Shown: piece by piece, positions 56,459 to 64,000 of the stretch | Position numbering within the stretch: position 1 is the stretch's first letter | How the letters are laid out: the number at the start of each line of letters is the position of its first letter | Assembly: GCF_008327685.1 (NCBI RefSeq) | Contig: NZ_BDDE01000022.1 | Location: 1 to 64,000 of the forward strand | DNA: 64,000 bases | Source: Actinomadura sp. K4S16 | Lineage (GTDB): Bacteria; Actinomycetota; Actinomycetes; Streptosporangiales; Streptosporangiaceae | Reading direction: 5' to 3' | Translations under genes and position numbers: made by a program | The notes under the pieces: model-generated | Databases searched by the model: none | Told to the model about the DNA's origin: nothing | The model's input: the letters and a program-made list of their open reading frames with translations, nothing else

Positions 56459-57601
56459 ATGCGCGTACTGGTCGTGGGTGCGGGGATCGTCGGGGCCGCC
56501 CTCGCGGACCGCCTCACCCGTCCGGCGGCCGGAGGCCCCGCGCTTCCGGCGCACGAGGTCACGGTGGTCGAAGGGGAGGAGCCCGGCGCCGGGACGTCCG
56601 GCACGAGCTACGCCTGGATCAACGCCAACGACCCCTCCGACCCGTCCTACCACCGGTTCCGGACCGCGGCGATGTCCGCCTGGCGCGACCTGGCGGCCGG
56701 GTTCGGCGACCCGGACTGGTACCGCCCGCCGGGCAACGTCACGTGGGCGACCACCGACGACGCCAAGGAGCGGCTGGCCGACCGGGTCGCCCGCCTCACC
56801 GCCCTCGGCTACGCCGCCGACCTGATCGGCCCCGGCCAGGTGGGCGAGCTGGAACCGCACATCCGCGTGCCAGGGGACGCGCTCATCGTGCACTACCCCG
56901 ACGAGGGCCACGTGCACGGAGGCCCCGCCGCGCGGGCGCTGGCCGGCCGCGCCCGGGAATCGGGCGCCGCCCTCGTGACGGGCCACCGCGCGATGCGCCT
57001 CACCACCGACGGCGACCGCGTGACCGGCGTGCGGCTGGACGACGGCCGCGACCTGGACGCCGACCTCACGATCTGCGCCGCGGGCTGGCGCAGCCCCAAG
57101 CTCCTCGCCACGGCCGGGGTCACCCTCCCGCTGGTGGACCCCTCCGAGCCGGGCTCGGCCGCCCCGTGCCTCGTCGCCATCACGTCCGCGTCGCAGACCG
57201 TCGTCAACGGCCTCGTCCACGCCCCCGGCCTGTCCGTCAGGCAGTCCGAGGCCGGGGGACTGAACCTGGAGGCCGACGACCTGGACGCCGGCGTGGACGA
57301 GTCCGCCTCCCCGGAACTGATCCGGGCGGTGGGCGGCGAACTGCACGCCCGCGCCCGCGCGCTCATCCCGCACCTGAACGCGGAGGTCGCCGAAGTACGA
57401 AGGTGCGTCCGCCCCCTGCCTGTGGACGGCTACCCCCTCATCGGCTTCCAGGCCCCCGGCCTGTACACGGTCGTCACCCACAGCGGCATCACCCTCGCCC
57501 CCCACCTGGCCGCCCTGGTGGCCCAGGAGATCGACGGCGGCCCGTCCCCACTCCTCGCCCCGTACCGCCCGGATCGCGCGGACCCCCTCCCGCGCCCTTA
57601 G
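56459..57601 (+). CDS. FAD-dependent oxidoreductase (DAO/glycine oxidase-like)
   Basis: A 380-residue flavoprotein of the DAO family. The N-terminal dinucleotide fold is RVLVVGAGIVGAALADRL. GAGTSGTSYAWINANDPSDP holds the second FAD-contact region. DADLTICAAGWRSPKLLATA and the C-terminal RCVRPLPVDGYPLIGFQAPG then GLYTVVTHSGITLAP are typical. It probably oxidises an amine or amino acid; the substrate is unknown. ATG 56459 has GAGGG directly upstream. The gene stands alone, 93 bp before the TetR gene. Confidence 0.9.
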   Translation: MRVLVVGAGIVGAALADRLTRPAAGGPALPAHEVTVVEGEEPGAGTSGTSYAWINANDPSDPSYHRFRTAAMSAWRDLAAGFGDPDWYRPPGNVTWATTDDAKERLADRVARLTALGYAADLIGPGQVGELEPHIRVPGDALIVHYPDEGHVHGGPAARALAGRARESGAALVTGHRAMRLTTDGDRVTGVRLDDGRDLDADLTICAAGWRSPKLLATAGVTLPLVDPSEPGSAAPCLVAITSASQTVVNGLVHAPGLSVRQSEAGGLNLEADDLDAGVDESASPELIRAVGGELHARARALIPHLNAEVAEVRRCVRPLPVDGYPLIGFQAPGLYTVVTHSGITLAPHLAALVAQEIDGGPSPLLAPYRPDRADPLPRP

Positions 57602-57653
57602 ACGAACCGGGCGATCAGGGTTCCCTCGCCCAGCGCGGGAAGGTCTCCGGGAG

Positions 57654-57671
57654 GCTTACCGTGTACGGGTA
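57654..57671. promoter_or_regulatory. Operator copy upstream of tetR
   Basis: GCTTACCGTGTACGGGTA matches the 18-bp repeats before the dehydrogenase gene at 13 of 18 positions and lies 22 bases before the TetR start, consistent with autoregulation. Confidence 0.45.
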
Positions 57672-57693
57672 GAGTGCGCCGGGAGGAAGATCG

Positions 57694-58401
57694 ATGACTC
57701 CACGGACCGACGCCGACGAGGTGGCCGAGCGGCCGCGCATCCCGCTGAGCCGCAGGCGGGTGCTGCGCGCGGCCGCCGGCCTCGCCGACCGCGACGGGCT
57801 CGACTCGCTCACGATGCGCCGGCTCGCGCAGGAGGTCGGCGTCGAGGCGATGTCGCTGTACCACCACGTCGCCAACAAGGAGGCCGTCTTCGACGGTCTC
57901 GTCGAGGTGGTCCTGGACGAGATCATGGCGGCGGTGGAGGAGGCCGACGCCCCGCCCCCCGAGCGCGACTGGCGGGCGGCTCTGCGCGCGCGGATCCTCG
58001 CCGCCCGGGAGGTTCTCCTCCGTCACCGTTGGGCACCGCAACTGATCGCCACCCGCCCCACCATGAGCCCCGCCGTCATCGCCTACTACGACCACGTCGT
58101 GGGCCTTCTCCGGGCGGGCGGTTTCTCCTTCGACCTGGCGCACCGCGCGCTGCACGTCCTGGGCAGCCGAGCCCTCGGGTTCGCCCAGGAGCTGTTCCAG
58201 CCCGGCGACGCACCGGCCGACGACGCCGCGGCGATGGAGCAGATGGCCGACCGGTTCCCGAACCTCGCGGGGATGCTCGCGGACGCCGTCCACGACGACC
58301 CGGACGGCACCCTGGGCTTCTGCGACGACCAGTTCGAGTTCGAGTTCGCCCTCGACCTGATCCTCGAAGGGCTGGAGCGGCGCCGCGCCGCCGCTTCGTG
58401 A
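57694..58401 (+). CDS. TetR family transcriptional regulator
   Basis: A 235-residue regulator. The HTH is AAAGLADRDGLDSLTMRRLA then QEVGVEAMSLYHHVANKEAV, typical of TetR proteins with the TetR_C_1-type ligand domain. The remaining 170 residues are helical, with HRWAPQLIATRPTMSPAVIA and a C-terminal Asp/Phe/Glu-rich part. ATG 57694 has GAGGAAG. It lies upstream of and in the same direction as the alcohol dehydrogenase-like gene, whose promoter carries three copies of an 18-bp repeat. A related copy precedes tetR itself. Confidence 0.92.
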   Translation: MTPRTDADEVAERPRIPLSRRRVLRAAAGLADRDGLDSLTMRRLAQEVGVEAMSLYHHVANKEAVFDGLVEVVLDEIMAAVEEADAPPPERDWRAALRARILAAREVLLRHRWAPQLIATRPTMSPAVIAYYDHVVGLLRAGGFSFDLAHRALHVLGSRALGFAQELFQPGDAPADDAAAMEQMADRFPNLAGMLADAVHDDPDGTLGFCDDQFEFEFALDLILEGLERRRAAAS

Positions 58402-58464
58402 TCCTCTCCGGCCGCACCTGAGCGCGCCGTCCGTCGTCTCCGAGCGGTATCCGCTTCCTCCCTC

Positions 58465-58493
58465 TTGACCGCCTTACGGCGTACGATTACCTT
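58465..58493 (+). promoter_or_regulatory. Promoter of the dehydrogenase gene
   Basis: The -35 TTGACC (58465-58470), a 17-base spacer and -10 TACCTT (58488-58493). The spacer and -10 are covered by the first two operator repeats, so bound repressor would block RNA polymerase. Confidence 0.55.
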
Positions 58494-58525
58494 ACGACGT
58501 ATGACAACCTTACGACGTACGACGG
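58472..58525 (+). repeat. Three phased 18-bp direct repeats (probable TetR operators)
   Basis: CCTTACGGCGTACGATTA (58472), CCTTACGACGTATGACAA (58490) and CCTTACGACGTACGACGG (58508) follow one another with no gap. Each contains the near-palindrome TTACG-N-CGTA. They start two bases after the -35 box and end 53 bases before the ATG. Confidence 0.85.
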
Positions 58526-58578
58526 CCGATCGGTCCAACGCCCATCCCGGTGAGCACGCCCAACGGAAGGAAGCCGCC

Positions 58579-59559
58579 ATGAAGGCCTGGACCTGGGACC
58601 GCTACGGCCCGCCGGACGCGCTGGCCCTCAAGGACGTCGGGGAACCGGACATCGGCCCGGACGAGGTGCTCGTCCGCACGCGGGCGGCGTCCGTCAACCC
58701 CTACGACTGGCGCCACCTTCGGGCCGACCCGAAGCTGGTGCGGCTCACCTACGGCCTGCGGAGGCCGAGGCCCGGCCTGGTCCTCGGCGCCGACCTCGCC
58801 GGCGTCGTGGAACGGACGGGCGACGCGGTGACCGGGCTGCGTCCCGGCGACGAGGTCTTCGGGGAGGTCCGCCTGGGCTCGTTCGCCGAGGCCGTCGCCG
58901 TCCCGCAGGACCGGCTGGCCGTCAAGCCCGCCCGCCTCACCTTCGAGCAGGCGGCGTCGGTGTCGATGGCCGGGCACACCGCGCTGCAGGGGCTGCGGGA
59001 CACGGGCCGGATCTCCGCCGGGCAGCGGGTCCTCGTCCACGGGGCCTCGGGCGGCGTCGGCACGTTCGCCGTCCAGCTCGCCAAGGCGTTCGGGGCCGAG
59101 GTCACCGGAGTGTGCAGCACCCGCAACCTCGAACTGGTCCGCTCCCTGGGCGCGGACCATGTCGTGGACTACACCCGGGAGGACTTCACCGAACGGAAGG
59201 GGCACTACGACCTGCTCCTGGACATCGTCGGCGACCGGTCGCTGACCCGGCTGCGGCGCTGCCTGACCTCCCGCGGGACCCTCGTGATCGTCGGCGGCAT
59301 CGCCTCGCCCCGCGGCGGGCTGCTCGGACCCGCGGGGCAGATCGTCCGCGGCGCCCTGGCCTCCCCTTTCGTCAGACAGCGCATCGCCAACGTCGGATGG
59401 AAGCCCAACTCCACGGACCTGCGGTTCCTGGCGGAGCTGATGGAGAAGGAACGGGTCACCCCCGTCATCGACCGGACCTACCCGTTCACCGAACTCCCCG
59501 AGGCCCTCCGCCACGTCGAGCGCGGCCACGCCCGAGGCAAGGTCGCCGTCGCCTTCTGA
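58579..59559 (+). CDS. Zinc-independent quinone-oxidoreductase-type alcohol dehydrogenase
   Basis: A 326-residue MDR-superfamily NAD(P)-dependent oxidoreductase. It starts KAWTWDRYGPPDALALKDVG, with VLVRTRAASVNPYDWRHLRA in the substrate domain and LGADLAGVVERTGDAV. The nucleotide loop is VLVHGASGGVGTFAVQLAKA. The zinc ligands of classical ADHs are absent, as in quinone oxidoreductases. ATG 58579 follows GGAAGGA; longer in-frame starts lie within the operator repeats. It is likely induced through the adjacent TetR regulator; the substrate is unknown, perhaps a reactive carbonyl or quinone. Confidence 0.92.
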   Translation: MKAWTWDRYGPPDALALKDVGEPDIGPDEVLVRTRAASVNPYDWRHLRADPKLVRLTYGLRRPRPGLVLGADLAGVVERTGDAVTGLRPGDEVFGEVRLGSFAEAVAVPQDRLAVKPARLTFEQAASVSMAGHTALQGLRDTGRISAGQRVLVHGASGGVGTFAVQLAKAFGAEVTGVCSTRNLELVRSLGADHVVDYTREDFTERKGHYDLLLDIVGDRSLTRLRRCLTSRGTLVIVGGIASPRGGLLGPAGQIVRGALASPFVRQRIANVGWKPNSTDLRFLAELMEKERVTPVIDRTYPFTELPEALRHVERGHARGKVAVAF

Positions 59560-59581
59560 CGGCGGTCGAGCCTCGGCGGAG

Positions 59582-60454
59582 TCAGGCCATCGCGATGGCG
59601 GCTATCCCGGCCAGCACCACGGCCGAACCCGCCAGCCGCCGGACGGCGTGCGCCTCGCCCAGGACCCGCCACGCGGCCAGCCCGCCGAGCACGATGCTCA
59701 GCTCGCGGGCCGGGGCGACCAGGCTGACCGGCGCCATCCGGAGCGCGAAGAGCACGAGCAGGTACGCCACCGGCGACAGCAGGCCGATGGTCAGCGCCTC
59801 GCGGCGGTGGCCGCGCCACAGCCGGGCGACCCGCGTCCGGTTCCGCAGGGCGTGCGGCGCGAGGAGCAGGCTCTGGACGAGGGTGCCGACGCCGAAGTAG
59901 ACCAGCGGCGGGACGCCGAGCCCGGTGACCGAGTGGGCGTCCCACAGCGTGTAGCCCGCGATCACGACCCCCGTCAGCACGCCGTAGAAGACGCCCGCGC
60001 GGCGCCGCGCGGGCGAGGCGCCGTCCGCCGCCGGTCCGCCGCTGCTGACGACCAGGACACCGGCGATCACCAGGAGTGCGCCGGCCAGCCCCGCCGCGCC
60101 GGGGTCCTCACCGAGGAAGAGGACCGCCGCCAGCACCGACAGCAGCGGCCCCGTCCCCCTGGCCAGGGGGTACACCACCGACAGGTCACCGACCGCATAC
60201 CCGCGCTGGAGCACGATTCCATACGCCACGTGCAGGAGCGCGGTCCCCAGCGCCGCGAGGAGCCACGTCCATTCAGGACGCTGAGGGGAGAGGACCAGGA
60301 AGACCGCCGCCGCCGGGGCGAAAACGACGGCCCCAACGGTGTAGTAGAGGAAGACGAACGGCGCCCCGCCGTCTCCGACCCGCTTCGCGGAGAAGTTCCA
60401 GAACGCGTGCACGACGGCGGCGGCGAGGACGAGCGAGAGGGCCAAGCCGTTCAC
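59582..60454 (-). CDS. EamA/DMT family transporter
   Basis: A 290-residue integral membrane protein with ten predicted helices arranged as two EamA units. Indicative parts are LSLVLAAAVVHAFWNFSAKR, GYAVGDLSVVYPLARGTGPL, VLFLGEDPGAAGLAGALLVI and the second unit ending LGGLAAWRVLGEAHAVRRLA. It is expected to export or exchange a small metabolite across the cytoplasmic membrane. GTG 60454 has AAAGG seven bases upstream and gives a normal N-terminus; the in-frame extension to 60562 is hydrophilic and improbable. It is divergent from the beta-helix protein. Confidence 0.88.
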   Translation of the reverse strand: MNGLALSLVLAAAVVHAFWNFSAKRVGDGGAPFVFLYYTVGAVVFAPAAAVFLVLSPQRPEWTWLLAALGTALLHVAYGIVLQRGYAVGDLSVVYPLARGTGPLLSVLAAVLFLGEDPGAAGLAGALLVIAGVLVVSSGGPAADGASPARRRAGVFYGVLTGVVIAGYTLWDAHSVTGLGVPPLVYFGVGTLVQSLLLAPHALRNRTRVARLWRGHRREALTIGLLSPVAYLLVLFALRMAPVSLVAPARELSIVLGGLAAWRVLGEAHAVRRLAGSAVVLAGIAAIAMA

Positions 60455-60632
60455 GAGGAGGCCTTTCTCCGCCCGGTCGAGCCGGGGGAGCGGCGTGGCC
60501 GGTTGTGGACGTGTGACGGGATCTTTCAGTGTGTCCGAAGTTACATTGAACGTGAAACTCACTCAAATTCTGTGATCTGCGGGCCGCGGTCCCGGCAGTG
60601 CCGGACAGGGGCCTCGGAGACGAGGGCGACTT

Positions 60633-62678
60633 ATGGGCAGACGGTTCCCCGGCAGGCTCTGGCTGATCGTTGCCACCGCGTTCGGGCTGGTCCTCGGGCT
60701 GACGGCGAGCGCGGGCGCGCACATCGAGCGCCCCTCGTACTGGCCGCTGCCCGGCCCGGACTGCTCGGTCAGCCCGTGCGCGGGCGGCGCGGTCCCCAAG
60801 GCCAGGACCCTGGCGTCGTCGATCGAGACGACCAAGGGCAGCACGACCCGCGTGGTGTGCCGGCCCGACTCGCTCAAGCGCCTGGAGGCCTCGATCAAGC
60901 GGGCTCGGAAGTCGGGCTACGACATCCGGCCGAACGACCACCGGAGCTTCAGCGCCGCGGAGGCGCGGGAGCTCACGCGCGTCAACAAGGCCCTGGCCTC
61001 GCGGTGCCGGTACAACGAGATCCAGCCCGCGGTGAACGACTCGAGGAACAACGACCGGGTCGTGGTCCTGCCGGGCGTCTACACCGAGCCCACCGCGCGC
61101 CAGAAGCCCACCCACGACAAGGCGTGCGACCCGTACAAGCTGAGCACCGGCGCGTACTCCTACCTCGGCGAGTACATGTGCCCGAACGACGCCAACCTGA
61201 TCGCCGTGCTGGGCCGTTCGCCCGGCTCCGGCAAGGACCCGGACCCGCCGCTGGTCGACCGGCACGGCGTCCCCAACCTCGGCAAGTGCGTGCGCTGCAA
61301 CCTCCAGATGGAGGGGTCGGGCGTGAGCGCGGACGACGTGGTCGTCGAGGCCGGCGACCCCGCGTCCGGCAACGGCGGCCCGCGCCGCTCGGCGAAGGAC
61401 GTGGGCATCCGCGCCGACCGGGCCGACGGCTTCGTCCTGCGGAACGTCACGGTCCGGCATGCCGAGGAGCACGCCATCTACGTGCTGGAGACCAACGGCT
61501 ACATGCTCGACCGCTTCAAGACCTTCTACGCGGGCGAGTACGGCGTCCTCACCTTCGTCGAGGACCACGGCCTGATACAGAACTGCGAGGCGGCGGGCAG
61601 CGGCGACTCCGGGCTCTATCCGGGGTCGGGCGCCAAGACCTCGGCGGGCCGAGACCCGAAGGTCTATCCGAAGGCGCGCTACAGCCAGGAGATCCGCTAC
61701 TGCGACTCCCACCACAACACCAGCGGCTACTCCGGCACCGACGGCAGCGCCACCTGGCTGCACCACAACAACTTCTACGGCAACGCCCTCGGCTTCACGA
61801 CCGACGTGTTCACCGCGGCGGGCCACCCCGGCTTTCCGCAGCAGGGCGACCTGATCGAGAACAACGTCTTCTCCTCCAACAACTTCAACCCGTACCTGCC
61901 CGGCAGCGACGTGGTGCCGTCGGTGCCGGTCCCCGTCGGCACCGGCATGTGGATCGCGGGCGGCGACGACAACGTCGTCCGCAACAACCGCTTCCACGAC
62001 AACCGCAGGCGCGGGGCGATGCTGTTCGCCGTCCCCGACGCCTTCGTCTGCGGTCCGGGGAACTCGCCCATCACCGGCTGCGATCCGCTGAAGCTGTCCA
62101 CCTCGCACCGCAACTCGTTCCACGGCAACACGATGACCGGCAACGGCGTGGACTTCTGGTGGGACGCCTTCCCCGGCAACGTGGGCAACTGCTGGTACTC
62201 CAACGGCAACGCGACCAGCGCTCCGAAGAACCTGCCCGACTGCCTGAACGGCAAGGTCCCCTGGCTGAGCATCGGCCTCGGCAACCTGGAGAACGAGGCC
62301 GAGCTGTTCGTCTGCATGACCGACCTGAAGCCGGGCGGCCCGTGCCCCTGGTTCAAGTCCCCGGCCGCCGCGAAGGCGGCGCCCGCCGACGACCACGACC
62401 ACGGCGCGTCGGGAGAGCTCAACGACGCGCTGCTCGCGGCCGTGACGTGCCATTCCTGGCAGGGGATGAACACCGGCCAGCGCGAGCACATGCTCGACAG
62501 GATGGGGGTGTTCATGGGCGGCCAGATCGACCACCCGGGAGCGCGCGGCACCACGCTCAGCAACAAGAAGGCGACCAGCGTCCTCGACAACGCCTGCGGG
62601 CTGTCCTTCGCCGGCCAGTTCAAGCTGTACAAGCTCTACGCCCGCGCGGCGGCGTTCACCCCGCAGCTCCAACGCTGA
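60633..62678 (+). CDS. Secreted right-handed parallel beta-helix protein
   Basis: A 681-residue exported protein: MGRRFPGRLWLIVATAFGLV, a hydrophobic core and a probable signal peptidase site after SAGAHA-like residues near 29. Residues about 130-520 hold repeated beta-helix coils (VLRNVTVRHAEEHAIYVLET; GLIQNCEAAGSGDSGLYPGS; NNFYGNALGFTTDV; DNVVRNNRFHDNRRRGAML). At least 15 cysteines suggest several disulfides. The C-terminal ~80 residues (DHDHGASGELNDALLAAVTC onwards) are a separate helical part with conserved Cys and Trp. Such proteins bind or cleave polysaccharides; no lyase or hydrolase motif is certain. ATG 60633 has GAGGG upstream. Confidence 0.85.
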   Translation: MGRRFPGRLWLIVATAFGLVLGLTASAGAHIERPSYWPLPGPDCSVSPCAGGAVPKARTLASSIETTKGSTTRVVCRPDSLKRLEASIKRARKSGYDIRPNDHRSFSAAEARELTRVNKALASRCRYNEIQPAVNDSRNNDRVVVLPGVYTEPTARQKPTHDKACDPYKLSTGAYSYLGEYMCPNDANLIAVLGRSPGSGKDPDPPLVDRHGVPNLGKCVRCNLQMEGSGVSADDVVVEAGDPASGNGGPRRSAKDVGIRADRADGFVLRNVTVRHAEEHAIYVLETNGYMLDRFKTFYAGEYGVLTFVEDHGLIQNCEAAGSGDSGLYPGSGAKTSAGRDPKVYPKARYSQEIRYCDSHHNTSGYSGTDGSATWLHHNNFYGNALGFTTDVFTAAGHPGFPQQGDLIENNVFSSNNFNPYLPGSDVVPSVPVPVGTGMWIAGGDDNVVRNNRFHDNRRRGAMLFAVPDAFVCGPGNSPITGCDPLKLSTSHRNSFHGNTMTGNGVDFWWDAFPGNVGNCWYSNGNATSAPKNLPDCLNGKVPWLSIGLGNLENEAELFVCMTDLKPGGPCPWFKSPAAAKAAPADDHDHGASGELNDALLAAVTCHSWQGMNTGQREHMLDRMGVFMGGQIDHPGARGTTLSNKKATSVLDNACGLSFAGQFKLYKLYARAAAFTPQLQR

Positions 62679-62698
62679 CCCGAGCCGCCGCCCGCACG

Positions 62699-64000
62699 CT
62701 ACCGGTCCTTCGGTGACGTGCGGGCGGGCCGGCGCGGCAGCGCGACGATCCGCGCGGTACCGAGGGCGAGCCCGAGTGCCCCGGCGGAGACCAGCCAGGT
62801 CTCGACGGCGGGCATGGACAGGAACAGCTGCGTGTAGGAGAAGGCGCGCCCGGTCAGGAGCAGCATGAGCCGGGGGAGCGCGAGCACGAGGACGGCGGGC
62901 AGCACCGGCCAGGCGATCTGCGGCACCGTCAGGACGAGCGTCCGCCACCGGTCCCGGGCGCGGGCCCGGTCCGTCCAGCGGCGGAGGCGCACCAGCGCCC
63001 TCGTCCGCAGGACGACGGAGCCGAGGGTGAGGATGCCGAGCAGCACCGCCGTGACCCGGCCGTCCGGGATCCGGGCCGCGGCGGGACGGCGGCCGGTCAT
63101 GAGCGCGATCACGCCCTCCTTGATCCCGCTGGTGTCGGCGAGCGCGTCGTTCACCGGGTAGAGCAGAGCGATGCCGACGCGGCTTCCGGGCAGGACGACC
63201 TGGTCGGCGTAGAACGTCGACAGGACGCCGTTGTGCTCCAGCCGCGGCGGGGCGCCCTCCGGACTGAACCAGCCCATCGCGTAGCCACCGTCCACCCCGG
63301 GCGGCGGCGTGTGCAGCGTCCGCATCCCGGCCGCGCTGAGCAGGCCCGAGGGGTCACCCGCGTGCAGCCTCAGCCACCGGGTCATGTCCCGGGCACTGGT
63401 GATCACCCCGCCGGAGCCGCCCACCAGCCCGTGCAGTTCCGCCCGCCCGACGGGCAGGCCGTAAACCACGATCCCGCCCCGCGCAAGACGCGGTGCGACA
63501 CGTGGTCCCTCCTGCGCGGTGGGAACGGAAACGGTGTCGCGCATACCGAGCGGCTCGAAGACCGACCGGCGCAACTCGTCGGACAGCGGCCGCCCGGAGA
63601 CGACCTCCAAGACCCTCCCGAGGACCTGGTAGTTCAGATCGCAGTAGTGGAAGGCACGCCCAGGCGCGTCGACCAGATGCGCCTGCCGCAGGTCGGCGAC
63701 CCGCCCCGCGAGACTCGTCTGCTGATCACGGGCGATCCTGAGGAAGCCGCCGTCCCCGAGTCCACTGGTCTGGTTGAGCAGCTCCCGGACGGTGATCCGC
63801 GCTCCGGCCGGGTCGGCGAGCCGGAAGCCGGGCAGGTAGCGGCGGACGGGCTGGTCGAGCCCGATCTGCCCGGCCTCGACCCGCCGCATGACGGCGAACG
63901 CGGTGAAGGACTTGCTCAGCGACGCGACACGGAACCGGGTCTCCGGCGTGATCGGCGCGCCCCCCGCGTCCTTCCCGTACCCCCGCACGAGAACGGTCTC
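62699..64000 (-). CDS. Class C beta-lactamase-like serine hydrolase with C-terminal TM segments (partial)
   Basis: The frame is open to the right edge, so the N-terminus is missing; the visible 433 residues start ETVLVRGYGKDAGGAPITPE. The SxxK nucleophile is FRVASLSKSFTAFAVM. The second motif reads HYCDLNYQVLGRV, with Asp where most members have Asn (YxN). The third motif is LEHNGVLS (HxG-like). The last ~130 residues hold three or four hydrophobic helices (LLGILTLGSVVLRTRALVRL; IAWPVLPAVLVLALPRLMLL; WLVSAGALGLALGTARIVAL), anchoring it with the catalytic domain outside. The substrate is probably a peptidoglycan-like or ester compound; unknown. Its stop is 20 bases from the beta-helix gene stop. 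Confidence 0.88.
   Translation of the reverse strand, partial: ETVLVRGYGKDAGGAPITPETRFRVASLSKSFTAFAVMRRVEAGQIGLDQPVRRYLPGFRLADPAGARITVRELLNQTSGLGDGGFLRIARDQQTSLAGRVADLRQAHLVDAPGRAFHYCDLNYQVLGRVLEVVSGRPLSDELRRSVFEPLGMRDTVSVPTAQEGPRVAPRLARGGIVVYGLPVGRAELHGLVGGSGGVITSARDMTRWLRLHAGDPSGLLSAAGMRTLHTPPPGVDGGYAMGWFSPEGAPPRLEHNGVLSTFYADQVVLPGSRVGIALLYPVNDALADTSGIKEGVIALMTGRRPAAARIPDGRVTAVLLGILTLGSVVLRTRALVRLRRWTDRARARDRWRTLVLTVPQIAWPVLPAVLVLALPRLMLLLTGRAFSYTQLFLSMPAVETWLVSAGALGLALGTARIVALPRRPARTSPKDR

Overview
The window is high-GC DNA with strong third-codon-position GC bias, many GTG starts, frequent 4-base stop/start overlaps and actinobacterial families: two PF04672 (DUF574) methyltransferases, GlgE, P450s, an AfsR-like STAND protein, DUF6295, TusA-like and questin-oxidase-like proteins. 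It fits a filamentous actinomycete; an Actinomadura-type relative (Thermomonosporaceae) is my inference from the gene set. No rRNA, tRNA, CRISPR array or prophage was seen.

Layout. 1-8.2 kb: the 5' part of glgE, a DUF574 methyltransferase, then a six-gene minus-strand operon (ABC ATPase, binding lipoprotein, two permeases, asparaginase, CutC) that faces a ROK regulator across back-to-back promoters; a STAS protein follows. 8.7-16.1 kb: TusA-like protein, PaiB-type flavoprotein, stand-alone LigD-type polymerase, P450, HisC/CobD-like aminotransferase, DUF6295/dienelactone hydrolase pair, and a TnpB-only IS200/IS605-type element with a probable omega RNA. 16.1-20.5 kb: UppP, a MetE-like enzyme, and a MarR/MFS divergent pair sharing an operator-like palindrome.

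20.5-36.7 kb is an aerobic-type cobalamin locus: cobF; cobL-cobM-cobK; cobG-cobH-cobIJ; cobN; cobB-cobO-chelatase(ChlI-ChlD fusion)-phosphatase-cbtA-cbtB. Two cobalamin riboswitches are visible, one before cobN and one before cbtB. Cobalt uptake (CbtAB), chelation (CobN plus the AAA/VWA fusion), ring methylation and contraction (CobI/J/M/F/L), reduction (CobG/K), rearrangement (CobH), amidation (CobB) and adenosylation (CobO) are all present. CobA, CobQ, CobD and the lower-ligand assembly genes are not in the window.

36.8-48.3 kb is accessory: a methyltransferase ending in a 28-bp perfect palindrome, a second DUF574 protein, a second P450, a YciI-like protein, a STAND NTPase with TPRs, a GT4 glycosyltransferase, a Crp/Fnr regulator, and a translationally coupled three-gene cassette (45.8-47.9 kb). 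The cassette encodes a class III cyclase-like protein, a three-TM protein with an extracytoplasmic NPCBM-like domain, and a tail-anchored helical protein. All three carry a similar short segment centred on Gly-Arg-Asp that I predict faces the cytoplasm. This is my best candidate for an undescribed system.

48.7-64 kb: a LexA-type repressor, a DJ-1 protein beside a GlxA-type regulator, a broken ArsR-type regulator whose operator-like palindrome survives, a questin-oxidase-like protein, a four-repeat acidic protein divergent from a ClpP/ClpR-like pair (the second subunit lacks the catalytic serine), an XRE regulator, a FAD oxidoreductase, a TetR/alcohol dehydrogenase module with three phased 18-bp operators, an EamA transporter, a secreted beta-helix protein, and a class C beta-lactamase-like protein that runs off the right edge.
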